Assembly: GCA_963734625.1 (NCBI GenBank)
Contig: CAVTHW010000022.1
Span: 186,001 to 250,000, forward strand
Source: CAVTHW01 sp963734625
GTDB lineage: Bacteria > Acidobacteriota > Terriglobia > Bryobacterales > Bryobacteraceae
DNA length: 64,000 bases
Direction: 5' to 3'
A program made the position numbers and the translations under genes. Shown piece by piece: positions 16,731-24,961 of this stretch. Each line of letters begins with the position of its first letter. The stretch's first letter is position 1. The notes under the pieces are model-generated. The model did no database searches, was not told the origin of the DNA, and saw only the letters and a list, made by a program, of their open reading frames with translations.

Positions 16731-17043
16731 ATGCCCAATCAGTCAACACCACCGGAGACTCCGTTGATCTTCTTCCGCACATCGTCAGGCGGCGAGCCAG
16801 TTCGGGAGTGACTGAAGGGGCTGGACAGGAGCCGGCGCAAAGCGATAGGACGTTCTCCGGGAACAATGGCGATGGACTGTGGGAAATCCGGACGGACCTC
16901 CGACGAGGCGAACGGCGCGCACCGTGATCTGTCTCTACCGTGGACATCTGGTCGCGTTGCATGGGTTCATCAAGAAGACGCGGGCGATTCCGGACGAGGA
17001 CTTGGCGACCGCGCGGAGACGTCAGAAGGAGTTGGAGCGATGA
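16731..17043 (+). pseudogene. HigB/Gp49-like toxin, multiply inactivated
   Basis: Three frames in sequence carry pieces of one phage-derived Gp49/HigB-family toxin. Frame one reads PLIFFRTSSGGEPVRE, then TGA (16809-16811) where the family has Trp, then LKGLDRSRRKAIGR. Frame two gives GDGLWEIRTDLRRGERRA. Frame three gives VICLYRGHLVALHGFIKKT...DLATARRRQKELER and the stop at 17041-17043. About 20 residues are also missing after KAIGR. So there is a nonsense codon, an internal deletion and at least two frame changes: a real pseudogene. Its last codons overlap the intact antitoxin start. Confidence 0.8.
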
Positions 17044-17315
17044 GCAAGAAGCATATGGGTTCGAGCGTCGACGACTTCCTCAGGGAGGAGGGCGCTTTCG
17101 AAGAGGCTCAGGCACAGGCAATTCAGGAGGTCGTCGCGTGGCAGTTGGCGGAGGCCATGAAGAAGAAGATCTCTAAGAACAAGCTGGCCACTCTGCTGCA
17201 GACGAGTCGGTCTCAGGTGGACCGTCTGCTCGACCCGAGAAGTGATATCACGCTCTCAAGCCTGCAACGGGCGGCGGCAATGGTGGGGCGCCGTGTCAGC
17301 ATCGAGTTGGTTTGA
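17040..17315 (+). CDS. HigA-like antitoxin (XRE/HTH), orphan
   Basis: A 91-residue DNA-binding antitoxin of the group that pairs with Gp49-type HigB toxins. It begins MSKKHMGSSVDDFLREEG and carries a helix-turn-helix at about residues 45-80 (ISKNKLATLLQTSRSQVDRLLDP) and the family end RRVSIELV. ATG 17040 overlaps the stop of the toxin frame as ATGA. The toxin upstream is a pseudogene, so this antitoxin is maintained alone, perhaps as an anti-addiction factor or a regulator. A longer frame in phase from 16866 is out of phase with the toxin and is rejected as a start. Confidence 0.85.
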   Translation: MSKKHMGSSVDDFLREEGAFEEAQAQAIQEVVAWQLAEAMKKKISKNKLATLLQTSRSQVDRLLDPRSDITLSSLQRAAAMVGRRVSIELV

Positions 17316-17366
17316 GGTCTTGGCACCGCGCTGCCTGAGGGCTCAGTGCCAGTTCCAGGCAGGCCA

Positions 17367-17395
17367 TTGACCAGAGTAGGATGAAATGTCATACT
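17367..17395 (+). promoter_or_regulatory. mazEF promoter, leaderless type
   Basis: TTGACC (17367-17372), an exact 17-bp spacer and CATACT (17390-17395). The predicted transcription start, about 7 bp after the -10 box, falls on ATG 17402, so the antitoxin would be read from a leaderless message. No Shine-Dalgarno precedes that ATG. Confidence 0.55.
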
Positions 17396-17401
17396 CAGGG
17401 C

Positions 17402-17635
17402 ATGGTGCGGAAGATTGCCGTAACTTTGAATCCCAATACCGTTGCGGATCTCGACAGGTGGGTTCGCGAGGGGCGTTTTCCCAATCGAAGCAGGGCGCTT
17501 CAGTCTGCGGTTGATTACTTTGCCGAGAGGGACAAGCGAAATCGACTCGTGCGGGAGCTGAACAAACTCGACCGCGCGGAAGAGAGTCGCCTTGCCGAGG
17601 AAGGCCTGGGTGACGAATCGTGGCCAATCTACTGA
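17402..17635 (+). CDS. Ribbon-helix-helix antitoxin (MazE-like)
   Basis: A 77-residue protein. Residues 1-45 form a ribbon-helix-helix DNA-binding fold (MVRKIAVTLNPNTVADLDRWVREGRFPNRSRALQSAVDYF), followed by an acidic toxin-binding tail ending GLGDESWPIY. It would neutralise the downstream MazF and repress the operon. An ATG at 17381 would add seven residues but lies inside the promoter (17367-17395), so 17402 is preferred. Its stop overlaps the toxin start by 16 bp. Confidence 0.85.
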   Translation: MVRKIAVTLNPNTVADLDRWVREGRFPNRSRALQSAVDYFAERDKRNRLVRELNKLDRAEESRLAEEGLGDESWPIY

Positions 17636-17955
17636 GAGGAGAGGTATACTGGGCTGACCTGAACCCGGTTCGTGGAAGTGAGCAATCGGGAATTCGCCCT
17701 GTGCTGATCCTCAGCAATAATCATTTCAATCGGCGCTCCGGTACGGTGATCGCGATGGCAGTCACCAGCCAGCCGCCCAAGGCAGGCTTTCCACTCACAT
17801 GGGAATTGCCAGCTGGCAGCCTCCCGCGCGCGTCATGGGTCAAGATCTCTCAGGTAAGGACGATCTCCGTTGACAGGATCGGAAGGCGGCTGGGAGAGGT
17901 GGACGCGTTGGATTTGAGTCAGGTCGTCGATGGTCTGACCGAACTGATTACGTAG
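17620..17955 (+). CDS. MazF/PemK-family toxin, mRNA interferase
   Basis: A 111-residue toxin with the MazF fold: the N-terminal GEVYWADLNPVRGSEQSGIRPVLILSNN contains the conserved Arg used in RNA cleavage, with the later strand ASWVKISQVRTISVDRIG. It starts at GTG 17620 inside the antitoxin gene. It cleaves single-stranded RNA at short motifs when freed from its antitoxin. Appears intact, unlike the HigB module just upstream. It ends 60 bp from the convergent end of ftsZ. Confidence 0.9.
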   Translation: MANLLRGEVYWADLNPVRGSEQSGIRPVLILSNNHFNRRSGTVIAMAVTSQPPKAGFPLTWELPAGSLPRASWVKISQVRTISVDRIGRRLGEVDALDLSQVVDGLTELIT

Positions 17956-18015
17956 CGATCGTGGGTCCCCGCTTGGGGCGGTGAACACGATACGGCCATT
18001 TCCTGCGATTTCCAC

Positions 18016-19170
18016 CTAGAACAGTTTTCCCCGCCGCAGGTAGGCCGGGGTGTCGAGATCGTCCTCGGCGGGTTCCGGCGGAGACGCGACAATTGGCGGC
18101 GCCGGCTCTGGCTCCGGATTCGTGACAGGCTGCTCTATGGGTTGGGGAACGGGGACGGGCTTCGGCTGGGCGGCGGCGGCCCGGTTGAAACCCGTGGCGA
18201 TCACGGTGATCTTGACCGCATCGCCCATGGCCTCGTTGAGCACCACGCCGAAGCTGAGCTGCGCGTCCTCGCAATTGGCGGCCTCGCGGATCAGAGTGCA
18301 GGCTTCGTTGACCTCGTGCAGGCCCAGTTTGCTCGACCCGCTGATATTGACCAGCACCCCGCGCGCTCCGTTGATGCCGCCTTCCTCCAGCAGGGGGCTG
18401 TTGATGGCCTGACGCGCCGCTTCCACTGCCGCATTTTCGCCGCTGGCGGATGCCGTGCCCATCATGGCGTAGCCCATGCCGAGCATTGTCGCTTTGATGT
18501 CCGAGAAGTCGCGGTTAATGAGGCCGGGCGTGACGATGATGTCGCTGATGCCCTGAATGGCCTGCCGCAGCACATCGTCGGCGGACTTGAACGCCTCGAT
18601 GAAGCTCGTGCCGCGCGGCAGCAGGTTCAGCAGCCGATCGTTGGGGATGGCGATGACCGTGTCCACCGTTGCCGCCAGGTCGGCCAGGCCTCGTTCGGCT
18701 TGTTGACAGCGGCGCGGCCCTTCGAAGGTGAAAGGCTTGGTTACGACCGCCACGGTCAGCGCGCCCAACTCCTTGGCGAGTGATGCCACCACTGGAGCCG
18801 CGCCCGTGCCGGTGCCGCCTCCCATGCCGGCGGTGACGAACACCATTTCCGTCTTATCCAGGATCTCGACGATCCGTTCGGTGTCCTCCAGAGCCGCTTG
18901 CCGGCCGATCGCCGGATCGGAGCCGGCCCCCAGGCCCCCGGTAAGCTTGGCGCCGATCTGCAGTTTGCGCGGCACCGGCGAGGATTGAAGCGCCTGCAGG
19001 TCCGTGTTCACGATATGGAACTCCACGCCCTCCATCCCTTCGCCCATCATGCGCGCCACGGCGTTGGACCCGCCTCCGCCAACGCCAATCACCTTGAACC
19101 GGACCCTCGAATTGCTTTCTTCCTGGATCTCGAACTTCAACTCCTCGGGATTCATTTCGATCAGCGCCAT
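18016..19170 (-). CDS. ftsZ: Cell division protein FtsZ
   Basis: A 384-residue tubulin-like GTPase that forms the Z ring. The tubulin signature GGGTGTG is at about residues 117-123, with VGGGGSNAV near 32 and the T7-loop NRDFSDIKATML. The globular part ends at about residue 325, then a Pro/Glu-rich linker of about 45 residues, and the conserved C-terminal peptide DDLDTPAYLRRGKLF that binds FtsA. Last gene of the dcw cluster. The 69-bp gap from ftsA contains the dispersed palindrome (19218-19233), so ftsZ levels could be set separately. Confidence 0.98.
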   Translation of the reverse strand: MALIEMNPEELKFEIQEESNSRVRFKVIGVGGGGSNAVARMMGEGMEGVEFHIVNTDLQALQSSPVPRKLQIGAKLTGGLGAGSDPAIGRQAALEDTERIVEILDKTEMVFVTAGMGGGTGTGAAPVVASLAKELGALTVAVVTKPFTFEGPRRCQQAERGLADLAATVDTVIAIPNDRLLNLLPRGTSFIEAFKSADDVLRQAIQGISDIIVTPGLINRDFSDIKATMLGMGYAMMGTASASGENAAVEAARQAINSPLLEEGGINGARGVLVNISGSSKLGLHEVNEACTLIREAANCEDAQLSFGVVLNEAMGDAVKITVIATGFNRAAAAQPKPVPVPQPIEQPVTNPEPEPAPPIVASPPEPAEDDLDTPAYLRRGKLF

Positions 19171-19217
19171 AGTCGCGTTCCTCTCCTATAGACGCAAGCA
19201 ACTCGCGCCATAGTGGC

Positions 19218-19233
19218 GCAAGCTTTAGCTTGC
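19218..19233. repeat. Palindrome in the ftsA-ftsZ gap
   Basis: GCAAGCTTTAGCTTGC, an exact copy of the dispersed palindrome, about 47 bp upstream of the ftsZ ATG. It can form an 8-bp hairpin in the polycistronic mRNA. Confidence 0.85.
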
Positions 19234-19239
19234 GGCCTA

Positions 19240-20436
19240 CTAACCAAAAACACGCTCCCACAAACGGGGCTTCTTCTCCGCGGCGCCCGGCCGCTGTTTC
19301 AGGCGGGCCGAATACAGCATAAGACCGGCGGCGGTGGTCCAGGCCGGGGTGTAGATCTCGTCCGGCCAGTCTTCGACCCCCACCGGCAGACCGTTTCGCG
19401 CCTGGCAGTTCAGCACTCGCTCGGCCATGTCGCACATGCCCGGGAGCTGCGTCGCTGCTCCCACCAGCACAATCCCGCTCACCCGTCCTTGCTCGGTTCC
19501 CGATTTGGAGAGTTCGCCTCCGACGTAAAGGAACAACTCTTCGGCCCGCGCCTCCAGAATCTCGTTCAGATCGCGCCTCGGCGCTTCTCTCGGCCGCCGC
19601 CCTTCGGGGGACGGCAGTTCGATGAGGCTGTTGTCGGCGGTCATGCCCAGCATGGCGCAGCCGCACTCCTGTTTAAGCCTCTCGGCGTCTTCCCTCGGGA
19701 TGCAGAGCCCGTGGGAAACGTCGCGCGTGAAGTGGTCGCCGCTGATCGCCAGGCTGGACGCGGCCAGCAGCGCTTCTCCATAGTAGATCGCCAGGTCGGT
19801 CGAATGAGCGCCGATATCCACGACGGCGACTCCCGAGGCCCTCTCCTCGACCGAAACTGAGCCGTAGGCCGCGGCCACGGGCTCGAACACGGTCTCCTCT
19901 ACGGCGAGATGCGCCTGGTGCATGGCGCCCACCAGGCAGGCGTGCTCCTGAGCCGATGCCGTTATCAGGTGCACGAACGATTCCAGCCGCGATGCTCGCG
20001 CTCCTTGCGGGTCCCAGTACCGCGCCCGGCCGTCGACGATAAAGTCCTGGGGCGCCATCTGGAGGACCATGCGGTCGGACGGCAGTTGCACATCCAGCGC
20101 CTGCTCCACCGCGAACTGGATGTCCTTCTCGTCGATCTCGCGCGGCCGCCCCATCTCGTAGACGCCGCGGTTGTTCAGACCCTCGATGCCGCCGCCGCCC
20201 ATGCCCACCACGGCTGAGCCGATCGAGACCCCCGCGCTTCTCTCCGCTTCCCTAACCGCCTTCTCGATCGATTCCACCAGCGACTGCTGCGCCGCGATCC
20301 GCCCCTTCAGCCACCCGCCCGCTTCGGTCTCTCCCGCGCCGAGCAGCCGGACGCGCGAGTTCTCCAACGCCCCGATCAGGCAGCGCGTGCGCTGGCTTCC
20401 CGCGTCCAGGCCAACCGCGTATCTCGGCTCAACCAC
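19240..20436 (-). CDS. ftsA: Cell division protein FtsA
   Basis: A 398-residue actin-like ATPase that anchors FtsZ filaments to the membrane. The phosphate 1 segment GLDAGSQRTR is near residue 9, the SHS2/1C region follows (IGSAVVGMGGGGIEG), and phosphate 2 VVDIGAHSTDLAIY is near residue 215. The adenosine motif GIVLVGAATQLPGM is near 330. The C-terminal amphipathic end RLWERVFG matches the membrane-targeting helix. It starts at GTG 20436, overlapping the end of ftsQ by 8 bp. Confidence 0.95.
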   Translation of the reverse strand: MVEPRYAVGLDAGSQRTRCLIGALENSRVRLLGAGETEAGGWLKGRIAAQQSLVESIEKAVREAERSAGVSIGSAVVGMGGGGIEGLNNRGVYEMGRPREIDEKDIQFAVEQALDVQLPSDRMVLQMAPQDFIVDGRARYWDPQGARASRLESFVHLITASAQEHACLVGAMHQAHLAVEETVFEPVAAAYGSVSVEERASGVAVVDIGAHSTDLAIYYGEALLAASSLAISGDHFTRDVSHGLCIPREDAERLKQECGCAMLGMTADNSLIELPSPEGRRPREAPRRDLNEILEARAEELFLYVGGELSKSGTEQGRVSGIVLVGAATQLPGMCDMAERVLNCQARNGLPVGVEDWPDEIYTPAWTTAAGLMLYSARLKQRPGAAEKKPRLWERVFG

Positions 20437-21274
20437 CCTTTACGCCTCCCTCCACCGCCGTAATCCGGTCATCCAGGCGAAGGTCGAAGGTGGCGGCGTC
20501 CGGCAAGCGCTGGCGGATCTCCCCGTAGTGGCCCATGAAGCTCTGCAAGCGAGATAGAAAATTTCGATTTCCCAGCATCAGCAGCAGCGCGCGCCCTTCG
20601 GTCTGCTGAACCACATTGACATTTTCGGTATCGCTCACATCGATCTCGGAGATCTGGTCCGAGAGAGTTCCGATCTCCTTGAGCAGGCGCAGCGCCGCGG
20701 CGACACGCTGCTGCCGCATGGGCTGGCTCTGCTGGTGGCGGATACCGGTCAGCACCGGCAAGGTGAATCGCGCCCGGGGCGGCTGTCGCAGGATGACGCC
20801 ATCGGCGTCGATGAGCGCGGCTTCGAAGGAGGGTGAACCGCCTCCGGCCGGGATCTGGACGAAAGCCACCGGCGTACGCTCGACTATCCTCACCGCCACC
20901 CGATCCGGCCAGAGCCTGGACACACTGGCGTCCTTCACCCAGTCGATGGCCAGCAGGCTCCGCCGCCTCTCGGCCAGAGGAAGCAGGTAGATGCTTCGCC
21001 CGTAGTCCGGCGTGAATGCGTTCAGGATCGCATCCCGGGACGCGTGGCCCACGCCCTCGATCTGAAGCGCGGGATTCCCGCCGCCGTCCGTGGCAGGGAC
21101 GGCCAGAATAAACTGGGCCTCGCTCGCCATGAACTGGTCCGCCCGGCTGTAAGCGTAAAGCGCCGCCACTCCCAGCGTGAGGACCAGCGCCGAGTACAGC
21201 CCGTAGCGCAGGCCCCTGGTCCAAGTCCTCTTCTTCGCTTCCTGTTCAGACCCCTGTTTCCGTCCCATTCTCAC
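20429..21274 (-). CDS. ftsQ: Cell division protein FtsQ
   Basis: A 281-residue bitopic divisome protein. A cytoplasmic basic N-terminus is followed by one membrane helix (about 27-45, YGLYSALVLTLGVAALYAY), a POTRA domain (about 70-140, with IDWVKDASVSRLWPDRVAVRIVERTPVA) and a beta domain. It links early and late divisome proteins. GTG 21274 or ATG 21268 could be the start; both overlap the murC 3' end, consistent with tight coupling in the dcw operon. Confidence 0.92.
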   Translation of the reverse strand: MRMGRKQGSEQEAKKRTWTRGLRYGLYSALVLTLGVAALYAYSRADQFMASEAQFILAVPATDGGGNPALQIEGVGHASRDAILNAFTPDYGRSIYLLPLAERRRSLLAIDWVKDASVSRLWPDRVAVRIVERTPVAFVQIPAGGGSPSFEAALIDADGVILRQPPRARFTLPVLTGIRHQQSQPMRQQRVAAALRLLKEIGTLSDQISEIDVSDTENVNVVQQTEGRALLLMLGNRNFLSRLQSFMGHYGEIRQRLPDAATFDLRLDDRITAVEGGVKGG

Positions 21275-22649
21275 GGCCCCTTCTTAACCCTTCCAGAACC
21301 AGGTCGCCCGCTTGCGAGACGCTGCCCGCTCCGAGCGTGATCACCAGGTCGCCATCCCGGGCCAGTTCCAGCGCGCGGTCCGCGGCCCGGGTCATTGTGC
21401 CCGCGTACTCGGCCGCATGATGCCCGACGCCGCGGATCCTTTCGGTCAGAGCCGCTGCGGTCACGCCTTCAATCGGCGGCTCGGAGGCGGCGTAGACGTC
21501 CAGCACCAGGACTGAGTCGGCCTGGTGAAAGGCGCCGGCGAACTCCTCCATGAGCTGCTGGGTTCGGGTGTAGCGATGCGGCTGAAACAGCACGTGAATG
21601 CGGCGGTATCCTCCCAGACGGGCGGCCGCCAGCGTGGCCCGGATCTCGGTCGGATGGTGGCCGTAATCGTCAACCACCGTGACGCCGCGCTCCTGCCCGC
21701 GGATCTGGAAGCGCCGGTCCACGCCCGTGAAAGTCGCCAGCGCCTCCCGGATCTTCTCCGGCGCGACCTCCAGTTCCAGGGCCACGGCCGCTGCCGCGGT
21801 TGCGTCGAGCACGTTGTGCAATCCCGCCACCGGCAGGTGGAACGCGCCCAGCGCCCGCCCCCGCAGGGCCAGTTCGAACGTGCTGGAGACGGGCCCGCAC
21901 ACGATGCCGCCGGCCACGAGGTCCGCTTGCGCGCTTGTCCCGTAGGTGACCACCCGCCGGTTCAGCGATGGCAGTATCAGCCTCACATTTTCGTCGTCCA
22001 GGCACACGATGGCCGCTCCGTAGAACGGCGTCTTGTTGGCGAATTCGACGAAAGCGTCGCGAGTGTCCTCGATCGACGAATAGCAGTCCACGTGCTCGCG
22101 GTCGATGTTGGTTATCACCGCCAGGATCGGCGACAGCTTAAGGAACGACCGGTCGCTCTCGTCGGATTCCACCACCAGGAATTCGCTCCGTCCGACCCTG
22201 GCGTTGGAGCCGCCCATGGTGGCGGCGCGGCCGCCGATGACCACCGTCGGGTCCAGCCCCGCATGGCACAGGATGGCCGCCGTCATGGACGTAGTCGTGG
22301 TCTTGCCGTGGCTGCCGGCCACCGCGATGCCGTACTTGAGGCGCATCAACTCGGCCAGCATTTCGCCGCGCGGGATCACCGGAATCTGGAGCCTCCGCGC
22401 CTCCTGCACCTCGGGGTTCCGCGCGTCGACGGCGGAGCTGACCACCAGCGCCTTGGCCCCGGCGATGTTGGCGGCGGCGTGCCCTTCCGCGATGCGGGCG
22501 CCCAGCGTTGCCAGCCGCTCGGTCGCCGGGCTGAGCTTCAGGTCGCTGCCGCTGATCTGGTAGCCGAGGTTCAGCAGGACCTCGGCGATGCCGCTCATGC
22601 CGATGCCGCCGATGCCGGTGAAGTGCAGGTGCTGCCGCTTAAAAAACAT
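21246..22649 (-). CDS. murC: UDP-N-acetylmuramate--L-alanine ligase MurC
   Basis: A 467-residue cytoplasmic ligase adding L-Ala to UDP-MurNAc. The N-terminal Rossmann segment HFTGIGGIGMSGIAE, the ATP loop GSHGKTTTTS near residue 110, the mid-domain NIDREHVDCY and the C-terminal DYGHHPTEI motif are all present. Full length. It follows murG by 36 bp and overlaps ftsQ. The usual neighbour murB is missing from this cluster. Confidence 0.97.
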   Translation of the reverse strand: MFFKRQHLHFTGIGGIGMSGIAEVLLNLGYQISGSDLKLSPATERLATLGARIAEGHAAANIAGAKALVVSSAVDARNPEVQEARRLQIPVIPRGEMLAELMRLKYGIAVAGSHGKTTTTSMTAAILCHAGLDPTVVIGGRAATMGGSNARVGRSEFLVVESDESDRSFLKLSPILAVITNIDREHVDCYSSIEDTRDAFVEFANKTPFYGAAIVCLDDENVRLILPSLNRRVVTYGTSAQADLVAGGIVCGPVSSTFELALRGRALGAFHLPVAGLHNVLDATAAAAVALELEVAPEKIREALATFTGVDRRFQIRGQERGVTVVDDYGHHPTEIRATLAAARLGGYRRIHVLFQPHRYTRTQQLMEEFAGAFHQADSVLVLDVYAASEPPIEGVTAAALTERIRGVGHHAAEYAGTMTRAADRALELARDGDLVITLGAGSVSQAGDLVLEGLRRGRENGTETGV

Positions 22650-22685
22650 TCTGATATCGTATTGTTTCGGCTTATTCCGCCGCTG

Positions 22686-23778
22686 TCAACGTAAATCCGC
22701 TTTCGCCGCCAGTTCCTCTAGAATATCGGCCGCGCGCCGGGCCGCGCCGGGGCGGGCCAGGCTCCGCGCCGATTGTCCCATGCGCTCCAGCGCCGCCGGC
22801 TTCCCAAGCCAGCGCCGAAACCTCCTCGAATAGTCTCTCGCCGGTAAACTCCGCGTCGGCCACCAGCCGCGCCGCGCCCGCGCGGGCCAGCGCCTCGGCG
22901 TTGCGCAGTTGGTGCTGGTCGGCGGCATGGGGGAAGGGAACCAGGATCGAGGGCTTGCCCGCCGCGGCGAGTTCCGCCACGGAGCCGGCGCCCGAGCGGC
23001 AGACCACCAGGTCGGTTCGGGCAAACGCCGAGGGCATGTCATCGATAAACGCGGCCGCCTCGCCTTCTAGGCCGCTCGACGCGAACCCGGCGCGAAGTGC
23101 GTCGCAATCTTCCTTTCCGGTCTGATGAATCAGGCGCACCGGAAACGCCGCCTGGCGAAACAGCGGCCAACTCTCGCGGACCGCCTGGTTGAGCCGGCGC
23201 GATCCCCGGCTGCCGCCGGTGATGAGCACAGTCAGGCGCTCTTCGCGGGGCTTCGCGGGCAGCGCGAAGAACTCCTCGCGCACCGGCAGGCCCGCCAGTT
23301 CCGCCTTGTCCTTGGGGAACTGGGCGCACGCCTCGGGGAAGCTCACCAGAGCCCGGTCGACGAACCGCCCCATCCACCGGTTCGTCACGCCCGCCACGGC
23401 ATTGGGCTCCATCAGCACCATCGGGATGCGCCGCAGCCACGCCGCCAGCATGGCGGGGCCGGCCACGTAACCGCCCATGCTGAATACGGCCGCCGGGCGG
23501 CGCTCGCGGCACACCGCCCAGGCGCGCGCCACGCTCTGCGGCAACTGCCCCAGAGTGCGCAGCGTTTGGGCCGCTCCCACGCGCTTCAGCCCGCCGATCT
23601 CGATCCACTCGATGGGGAAACCTTCGGCCGGCGCCAGCCGGGCTTCCGCGCCCTGCCGGGTCCCGATGAAGAAAGGCCGGTGGCCGCGCCGCCGTAGTTC
23701 GCGCGCCACTGCCAGCGCCGGGATCACGTGTCCTCCGGTGCCCCCGCCGGCCATGAGAAATGCCAGCGGCGCGCTCAT
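22686..23778 (-). CDS. murG: MurG glycosyltransferase, frameshift near the C-terminus
   Basis: UDP-GlcNAc:undecaprenyl-PP-MurNAc-pentapeptide transferase making lipid II. The N-terminal GGGTGGHVIPALA loop, the VFSMGGYVAGP and EPNAVAGVTNR segments, and the donor-site SRGSRRLN and FPHAADQHQLRNAEAL are in one frame. That frame then reads SALAWEAGGAG and runs past the murC start. The adjacent frame gives GKPAALERMGQSARSLARP...DILEELAAK, the expected MurG end, with its stop at 22686. Removing one T at 22806 or 22807 restores about 363 residues. An essential gene, so a sequencing error is likely. ATG 23778 overlaps the ftsW stop as ATGA. Confidence 0.93.
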
Positions 23779-24929
23779 GCCGAGTGTTCGCCCACGCTTT
23801 GCAGAATGCCCAGACAAACCAGCGTGCTCAGCAGAGAACTGCCGCCATAACTGATCAATGGCAGGGGGATGCCCTTGGTGGGCGCCAAACCTATCACCAC
23901 GCTGATATTCATGAAAGCCTGGACCGCGATGAGCGTTGCGACGCCCAGCGCCAGGTACTTGCCAAAATGATCCGGACAATGGAAGTAGATCCGCAGCCCT
24001 CGCCAGAATATGACCAGGAATCCACCTACCACCAGCAATGCCCCCAAAAGCCCGAATTCTTCGGCCACGATGGCATAGATGAAGTCGGTATGGGCCTCCG
24101 GCAGGTAGGAGAGCTTCTGCTTGCTCTGCATGGGCCCGACGCCCAGGGGCCCGCCCGAGCCCACGGCGATCTTAGACTGCTCGAGGTGGTAGCCGGAGTC
24201 GCCGGTCGACTTTGCGTTGACCAACAGGGCTTTCAGTTTCCCGCCCGGATCCACGGCTCTTACCAGTGACATGTCCAGCACCGTGTATTGTGGATCGAAG
24301 TAGCCGAACACGCGCGCGATGCGGTAAGGCTTGGACAGAATCGCGGCCAGCACGAACGCCAAGAGGACGGCGCCGGCGACAATGAAATGGCGCTTCTCCA
24401 TCCCCGCGACGAAGAAGATCACCGCGGCCGTGGCTGCCAGCACAACCGCCGTGCCCAGGTCCGCCACCATCACCAGGCCGGTGACCAGCCCCACAACCAG
24501 CCCCGCCGGCATCAGTGTGTGCTTGTCGTTGATGGCCGTGGCGCGCCGCTCGACGAAATAGGCCAGGAAGAGAATCAGGGCCGGTTTGGCCAGCTCCGAT
24601 GGCTGGAAGCTCAGCAGCCCCAGGCGGAACCAGCGATGCAATCGCGGATCCATTATGTAAACCAGCAACAGTAGCACCAGCGCCACCGAGATGGCCGTGA
24701 AGATCCAGCCCGCCGAGTTGAGCCGGCGGTAGTCTCTCCTCTTCAAGAACATCATCACCGGTATCGCGAACGCGGCCCAGCCGAGTTGGCGCAGCGCAAA
24801 ATGGCCGCCCGATCCGTAGCGCACCTGCGCCATGACGGAAGAGGCGCTGAACACCATCAGCAGTCCGAAAGCCGTCATGCCGATGATCGTGGCGAACAGT
24901 ATCCAGTCGGTTCTAACTCGTTGGGCCAT
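23775..24929 (-). CDS. ftsW: Lipid II polymerase FtsW (SEDS family)
   Basis: A 384-residue SEDS glycosyltransferase with about ten membrane helices that polymerises septal peptidoglycan with the class B PBP encoded upstream. Family segments include FQPSELAKPALILFLAYF near residue 110, the extracytoplasmic loop GVGPMQSKQKLSYLPEAHTDFIYAIVAEEFG and the end PLISYGGSSLL. The position between murD and murG is the canonical dcw order. Confidence 0.96.
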   Translation of the reverse strand: MAQRVRTDWILFATIIGMTAFGLLMVFSASSVMAQVRYGSGGHFALRQLGWAAFAIPVMMFLKRRDYRRLNSAGWIFTAISVALVLLLLVYIMDPRLHRWFRLGLLSFQPSELAKPALILFLAYFVERRATAINDKHTLMPAGLVVGLVTGLVMVADLGTAVVLAATAAVIFFVAGMEKRHFIVAGAVLLAFVLAAILSKPYRIARVFGYFDPQYTVLDMSLVRAVDPGGKLKALLVNAKSTGDSGYHLEQSKIAVGSGGPLGVGPMQSKQKLSYLPEAHTDFIYAIVAEEFGLLGALLVVGGFLVIFWRGLRIYFHCPDHFGKYLALGVATLIAVQAFMNISVVIGLAPTKGIPLPLISYGGSSLLSTLVCLGILQSVGEHSA

Positions 24930-24961
24930 GGGATACCACTAGCTCGCGGCCTCCAGTCGAT

